A stretch of 17,887 nucleotides of DNA from an uncultured Phascolarctobacterium sp. Its GTDB lineage: Bacteria; Bacillota; Negativicutes; Acidaminococcales; Acidaminococcaceae. Shown here piece by piece: positions 13,886 to 17,887 of the stretch. The stretch lies in NCBI GenBank assembly GCA_949287345.1, contig CASEGD010000050.1, positions 1 through 17,887 of the forward strand, written 5' to 3'. Below the pieces are notes generated by a model, which saw nothing but the letters and a program-made list of their open reading frames with translations, was not told the origin of the DNA and searched no databases. The position numbers were made by a program, and so were the translations under genes. The number at the start of each line of letters is the position of its first letter. Within the stretch, counting starts at the first letter, position 1.

Positions 13886-15075
13886 TATTTCTGCCGCCAT
13901 TTGCCGGTCAGCACTTTTAAGTAGTTTACTTTGTCCGTATCGCCTTCGGTGCTGATAAGCAGCACGCGGGAGCTTTCATTCAAGCCCAGCTCTGCACGCA
14001 GCGGCACAAGCTCCTGCTCCGTCATAATAGCGTCCAGCACGCCCGCCGTTACCGCGCCCGATTCGCCGGAAACTACCCGCGCGTCACCAGCCGGCGGCTT
14101 ACCCAAAAGGCACATGCCGCGCGCCGCGTATTCATCGCTGCACGCCACAAACGCCGCAGCAAAATTGTCAATTATATCCCAGCTTATCGTGCAAGGCTCG
14201 CCGCAGCAAAGACCAGCCATCATGCTGTCCATTTTGCCGCCGACCTTATGGATTTGCCCGTCGCCAGCTGCCGCCGTTTTATACAGGCACGCCGCCTTAT
14301 CCGGCTCGCAGATAACCGTAACAGGCGCTTTACCGCCCCACAGGGCAGCAAAATAACCGAGCAGCGCGCCCGCCATGCTGCCAACGCCGGCCTGCAAAAA
14401 CAAATGCGTCGGCACTTCACCGTTAAGCTGCGCGGCAATCTCCTGCGCCATCGTCGTATAGCCCTGCATAATCCATGTAGGTATTTCCTCGTAGCCCGGC
14501 CACGCGGTATCCTGCACCATCACCCAGCCGTGCTTTTTACTCATGGCGTAAGCAAGGCGCACCGCACTGTCGTAATTAAATTTGGTAATCTCCGCTTCTG
14601 CGCCCAGCGCGCGGATGTTGTTCAACCGCTCCAAACTGCTGCCTTCCGGCAGATAAACAACTGCCTTGTGCCCCAAAAGCTTTGCCGCCCACGCCACGCC
14701 GCGCCCGTGATTGCCGTCTGTTGCCGTTACAAAGGTAATCTGCTCCAGCTTTTGGCGTGCTTCCTCACTGCGCAGAATGTTAAAAGCGTTTTCATCCACC
14801 GGTATGCCAAGTTTGCCGCACAAATATCTGGCAATGGCGTAGCTGCCGCCCAGCGCTTTAAAAGCGGTCAGCCCAAAGCGTTTGCTTTCGTCCTTAACCC
14901 ATATTTTGCCAATGCCGATTTTTTGCGCCCATGCAGGCAAATTTACCAGCGGCGTTGCCGCATAACCTTCAATGCCGCTGTGAAACTTCTGCGCCATATC
15001 CGCCTGCGCAGGCGTTACGCTTTGCAGCACCGCCTCACTGCGCGCACCTTTATGAAGTACATAATCAAATGCCAT
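13885..15075 (-). CDS. dpaL: Diaminopropionate ammonia-lyase
   Basis: A cytoplasmic fold-type II PLP enzyme that splits 2,3-diaminopropionate into pyruvate and two ammonia. Counted from ATG 15075 it has 396 residues, close to E. coli YgeX. The Schiff-base lysine is K73 in KDESKRFGLTAFKALGGS; ATDGNHGRG (about 118-126) holds Asp120, and VQDTAWPGYEE holds Asp189, matching the catalytic aspartates reported for the E. coli enzyme as I recall. A glycine loop GVGSMAG binds the PLP phosphate. A longer frame would start at 15108, but that ATG lies in the loop of the purA terminator and lacks a ribosome site; GGGGTGG lies 3-4 nt before 15075. It follows purB-purA with a terminator hairpin between, so it probably depends on read-through. 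Confidence 0.92.
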   Translation of the reverse strand: MAFDYVLHKGARSEAVLQSVTPAQADMAQKFHSGIEGYAATPLVNLPAWAQKIGIGKIWVKDESKRFGLTAFKALGGSYAIARYLCGKLGIPVDENAFNILRSEEARQKLEQITFVTATDGNHGRGVAWAAKLLGHKAVVYLPEGSSLERLNNIRALGAEAEITKFNYDSAVRLAYAMSKKHGWVMVQDTAWPGYEEIPTWIMQGYTTMAQEIAAQLNGEVPTHLFLQAGVGSMAGALLGYFAALWGGKAPVTVICEPDKAACLYKTAAAGDGQIHKVGGKMDSMMAGLCCGEPCTISWDIIDNFAAAFVACSDEYAARGMCLLGKPPAGDARVVSGESGAVTAGVLDAIMTEQELVPLRAELGLNESSRVLLISTEGDTDKVNYLKVLTGKWRQK

Positions 15076-15092
15076 AATCCACCCCGTATACC

Positions 15093-15123
15093 AAAACGGC
15101 ACAGCCATTACAGCTGTGCCGTT
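15093..15123 (-). terminator. Terminator-like hairpin between purA and dpaL
   Basis: A perfect 10-bp stem ACGGCACAGC/GCTGTGCCGT (15096-15105, 15113-15122), extendable by one pair, has a 7-nt loop and is followed by four Ts on the minus strand. It leaves only 17 nt before the dpaL start, too little for a separate promoter. Confidence 0.75.
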
Positions 15124-15143
15124 GTTATTAAGTTAAGCCAATC

Positions 15144-16427
15144 TTAAAACAGTTTTTTCAAAACCATGGTCTGTTCGCGGTCCGGGCCGACGGAAACGAT
15201 ACCGATTTCCACACCTGCCACTTCGCTCATGCGTTTTAAATATTTTTTGCAGTTTTCCGGCAGGTCATCATATTTGCGGATACCGCTGATATCGGTCATC
15301 CAGCCTTCAAACTCCTCGTAAACCGGTTCAACCTGGCCCAATACCTTCAGGCTGGCCGGAATTTGTTTAATTTCTTCGCCGTTCAGCTTATAGCCAACGC
15401 ACATTTTAATAACCGGCAGTTCGTCCAGAATATCCAGACGGGTTACGGCAAGACAGTCAAGGCTGTTAACGCGCGCACTGTATTTCAGCATAAATGCATC
15501 CAGCCAGCCGCAGCGGCGCGGACGTCCGGTAACGGTGCCGTATTCGTGTCCGCGTTCACGCAGCATATCGCCGTCGGCATTTAACTGCTCGCAAACAAAC
15601 GGGCCTTCACCTACGCGGGTGGTATAAGCCTTAACAACGCCAACCACATGGTTGATGCACAGCGGGCCGACGCCGCTGCCGGTTGCCGCATTGGCAGCAG
15701 TCGGGTTGGAGCTGGTTACATACGGATAAGTGCCGTGGTCGATATCGAGGAAGGTAGCCTGCGCGCCTTCAAACAGCACGTTTTTGCCGCCTTCAAAAAC
15801 TTCGCCCAAAACAACGCCAGTGTCGCAGACATGCGGGCGCAGTTCTTCGGCGTAAGCCAGATATTCTTTTAAAACAGTGTCATAGTCAAACGGTTCAGCG
15901 CCGTAAATTTTGGTGATGATTTCATTTTTGGCAGCCAGGTTTACACGCAGCTTTTCAGCAAAGGTGTCGGGCTCCATCAAATCGCAGATGCGGATGCCGG
16001 TGCGGGCAACCTTATCCATGTAGCAGGGGCCGATGCCGCCTTTGGTGGTGCCGATTTTGTGTTCTCCGAGCGCAGCTTCCTGCAGCTCATCAAGGCGTGC
16101 ATGATAAGGCATTACCACATGGGCGCGGTCGCTGATTAACAGATTGCTGCAATCAACGCCCTGCTCCTTCATGCCAGCAATTTCTGCCAGTACAACGGAA
16201 GGGTTGATTACAACGCCGTTGCCCAGAATATTGATTTTATCCTTGTACAAAACGCCGGAGGGCAAAAGACGCAGCTTGTAAGCCACATCGTCAACCACAA
16301 CGGTATGGCCGGCATTGGAGCCGCCGGAATAACGCACAACGGCGTCAGCCTTTTGCGCCAGGTAATCAACAATCTTGCCTTTGCCTTCATCGCCCCACTG
16401 GGCGCCGATAACTACAACAGATGACAT
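15144..16427 (-). CDS. purA: Adenylosuccinate synthetase
   Basis: Joins IMP and aspartate, using GTP, to form adenylosuccinate, the first committed step to AMP, in the cytoplasm. The 427-residue protein has the GTP-binding loop GDEGKGK (12-18) with Asp13, catalytic His41 in NAGHTVV, the IMP-binding GPCYMDKVARTGIR, VGEGPF, and the base-contacting TGRPRRCGWLDA. It is full length and shows no missing residue. AAGGAGA lies 8 nt before ATG. It is the second gene of the purB-purA unit, 20 bp after purB; the two enzymes catalyse consecutive steps of AMP synthesis. Confidence 0.97.
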   Translation of the reverse strand: MSSVVVIGAQWGDEGKGKIVDYLAQKADAVVRYSGGSNAGHTVVVDDVAYKLRLLPSGVLYKDKINILGNGVVINPSVVLAEIAGMKEQGVDCSNLLISDRAHVVMPYHARLDELQEAALGEHKIGTTKGGIGPCYMDKVARTGIRICDLMEPDTFAEKLRVNLAAKNEIITKIYGAEPFDYDTVLKEYLAYAEELRPHVCDTGVVLGEVFEGGKNVLFEGAQATFLDIDHGTYPYVTSSNPTAANAATGSGVGPLCINHVVGVVKAYTTRVGEGPFVCEQLNADGDMLRERGHEYGTVTGRPRRCGWLDAFMLKYSARVNSLDCLAVTRLDILDELPVIKMCVGYKLNGEEIKQIPASLKVLGQVEPVYEEFEGWMTDISGIRKYDDLPENCKKYLKRMSEVAGVEIGIVSVGPDREQTMVLKKLF

Positions 16428-16447
16428 AACTATCTCTCCTTATATAA

Positions 16448-17740
16448 TCATAATCCGAAGCGCGCCATAATGAGGTCTACATTACGCAGCATCGGCTTGG
16501 GGTCAAAGCAGTGCTCAATTTCTTCATCGGTGAGGTATTTTTTGATGTCCTCATCGTGCTCAACATTGGTTTTAAAGTCAGCACCTTCCAGCCAGCGCGC
16601 CATAGCGTTGCGCTGTACCCATTTGTAAGCGTCCTCGCGCAGTACGCCTTTGCTTACAAGGGCAATCAAAAGGTTCTGGCTGAAAATCAAACCGCCGGTT
16701 TTGTTCATGTTGGCAATCATTGCGTCCGGGTAAACCAGAAGCTTGTCCACAATGTTGATGAACTTGCGCAGCATATGGTCCAGCGCAATGGTAGCGTCCG
16801 GCAGGATAACCCTTTCTACGGAAGAATGGGAGATATCGCGCTCGTGCCACAGGGTAACGTCTTCCAGCGCGGCAATGGCATAACCGCGCAGCAGCCTTGC
16901 CATACCGGAAATTTTTTCGCAGGTAATCGGGTTGCGTTTATGCGGCATTGCGGAACTGCCTTTCTGACCCGGGGCAAAATATTCTTCCGCCTCGCGGATA
17001 TCGGTGCGCTGCAAATTACGGATTTCGGTTGCCATTTTTTCCAGCGAAGAACCGATGATGGCGATGGTGGTTAAATAATCGGCATGGCGGTCGCGCTGAA
17101 TAACCTGAGTTGCCAGGCGTGCGGCTTTAATGCCGAGCTTTTCGCAGACGTATTCTTCCACAAACGGGTCGATATTGGAATAAGTGCCGACAGCGCCGGA
17201 AAGTTTACCGACGGAGATAAACTCGCGTGCCTGTTTCAGGCGTTCCATGTTGCGCTCGGTTTCATCCATCCACAGCGCAAATTTCAGGCCGAAGGTCATC
17301 GGTTCGGCATGGATGCCGTGGGTACGGCCAATCATAATGGTATGTTTATGCTCGGCAGCGCGGCGTTTTAAAACTTCGTGCAGTTTTTCCAAGAGGCCCA
17401 TCAAAACATCGGCCGACTGCTGCATCATCACGCCCATGGCGGTATCCTTAACGTCGCTCGAGGTCAAGCCCTTATGGATATACTTGGAAGCGTCGCCGAC
17501 ATATTCGGCAACATTGGTTAAAAACGCGATAATATCGTGGTTGGTAACCGCTTCAATTTCTTTAATACGCTCAATGCGGAAATCAGCCTTCGTCTGGATA
17601 TCATGCAAAGCATCATCCGGCACAATGCCCAGCTTGTTCATCGCCTCGCAGGCTAAAATCTCAACCTTCAGCATAGTGCGGAATTCATTTTCCAGCGTCC
17701 AGATGTGGCCCATCTCCTGACTGGTATAGCGTTCAATCAT
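16448..17740 (-). CDS. purB: Adenylosuccinate lyase
   Basis: Splits adenylosuccinate to AMP and fumarate, and SAICAR to AICAR in the general purine pathway; a cytoplasmic homotetramer of the fumarase/aspartase superfamily. The 430 residues contain TSSDVKDTA (near 93), GRTHGIHAEP with catalytic His141, and the signature loop GSSAMPHKRNP (about 261-271) with the catalytic Ser. I begin at ATG 17740, because six Gs lie 7 nt before it; the frame can be extended to an ATG at 17755, but that would place the ribosome site inside the gene. It is first in the operon with purA 20 bp downstream. The leader of about 88 nt holds a small hairpin but no purine riboswitch or PurBox. Confidence 0.97.
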   Translation of the reverse strand: MIERYTSQEMGHIWTLENEFRTMLKVEILACEAMNKLGIVPDDALHDIQTKADFRIERIKEIEAVTNHDIIAFLTNVAEYVGDASKYIHKGLTSSDVKDTAMGVMMQQSADVLMGLLEKLHEVLKRRAAEHKHTIMIGRTHGIHAEPMTFGLKFALWMDETERNMERLKQAREFISVGKLSGAVGTYSNIDPFVEEYVCEKLGIKAARLATQVIQRDRHADYLTTIAIIGSSLEKMATEIRNLQRTDIREAEEYFAPGQKGSSAMPHKRNPITCEKISGMARLLRGYAIAALEDVTLWHERDISHSSVERVILPDATIALDHMLRKFINIVDKLLVYPDAMIANMNKTGGLIFSQNLLIALVSKGVLREDAYKWVQRNAMARWLEGADFKTNVEHDEDIKKYLTDEEIEHCFDPKPMLRNVDLIMARFGL

Positions 17741-17833
17741 ACTTTTGCCCCCCATACGTTTTTTTACAATAAGAAACAGGAAGCAGCCTCCTTGTGCCCT
17801 TCCTTTTTACTATAAAACTTTTTATCCTCTCTT

Positions 17834-17862
17834 ATCATACCATTTATAACATTTTACCGCAA
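17834..17862 (-). promoter_or_regulatory. Promoter of the purB-purA operon
   Basis: On the minus strand TTGCGG (17857-17862) and TATGAT (17834-17839) are 17 bp apart, and the -10 carries the TGG extension. The leader to the purB start is about 88 nt and contains the weak stem AGGAAG/CTTCCT. The last bases of the window hold half of a TTTTGTAAAA-type palindrome. Confidence 0.6.
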
Positions 17863-17887
17863 GGCTATACGTGTTTTTTGTAAAAAT

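Noticed and set aside
14248..15147. 299-codon plus-strand frame opposite dpaL
   Set aside because: Arg/His/Cys-rich composition and no ribosome site; the opposite strand encodes dpaL with its catalytic motifs.
17741..17887. Purine riboswitch or PurBox before purB
   Set aside because: The leader is short, has only a weak 6-bp hairpin, and lacks the conserved riboswitch core and the CCGAAC box.

Overview
The window looks like the chromosome of a diderm Firmicute of the class Negativicutes, possibly an Acidaminococcaceae/Phascolarctobacterium-type gut anaerobe (the family is an inference). It combines Firmicute features (Rrf2 regulator, Bacillus-type LexA box, AGGAGG ribosome sites, U-tailed terminators) with outer-membrane features: a FadL/OmpP1 porin with a C-terminal Phe, and a Selenomonas-type fold-III lysine/ornithine decarboxylase. 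In Selenomonas that enzyme makes the cadaverine that ties the outer membrane to peptidoglycan. No transposase, integrase, phage gene or CRISPR array was seen.

Layout. 1-160: a promoter pointing off the left edge and the fadL terminator. 161-2196 (-): fadL-type porin and a TPR-like protein. 2277-2408 (-): a gene-less stretch with a perfect TTGACA-17-TATAAT promoter, two hairpins and a U-tract, read here as a new small RNA of about 97 nt. 2493-3662 (-): the decarboxylase. 3952-5232 (-): serS. 5382-5827 (+): a tRNA operon, Lys-Glu-Val-Asp, in which the Lys(CUU) gene carries a 14-bp tandem duplication of its anticodon arm and a fifth tRNA is cut off after 18 nt and joined to the terminator. 5879-7192 (-): two exported proteins of unknown function. 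7453-8766 (+): an SstT-like sodium symporter behind an elaborate promoter/leader. 8834-11948 (-): rrf2 - HD hydrolase - mnmA - exported protein operon with an operator inside its promoter. 12134-13406 (+): a small unknown protein and an AEC-family transporter. 13431-13838 (+): a LexA-box promoter driving an exported LysM protein that resembles the SOS division inhibitor YneA. 13885-17740 (-): purB - purA - dpaL.

How they fit. Most of the window is housekeeping: AMP synthesis (purB, purA), tRNA supply, charging and thiolation (tRNA operon, serS, mnmA). Mixed in are envelope genes (porin, decarboxylase, at least three secreted unknowns) and nitrogen/amino-acid handling (symporter, dpaL). Several genes have a better start a few codons inside the longest frame, chosen by Shine-Dalgarno spacing: serS, purB, dpaL, the decarboxylase, rrf2, the 7192 gene and the 12134 gene.

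The most notable items are the two damaged genes in one tRNA operon, the small-RNA candidate, and the SOS-controlled LysM protein in a diderm. Most promoters found also share an extended -10 of the form TGnTAtaAT.
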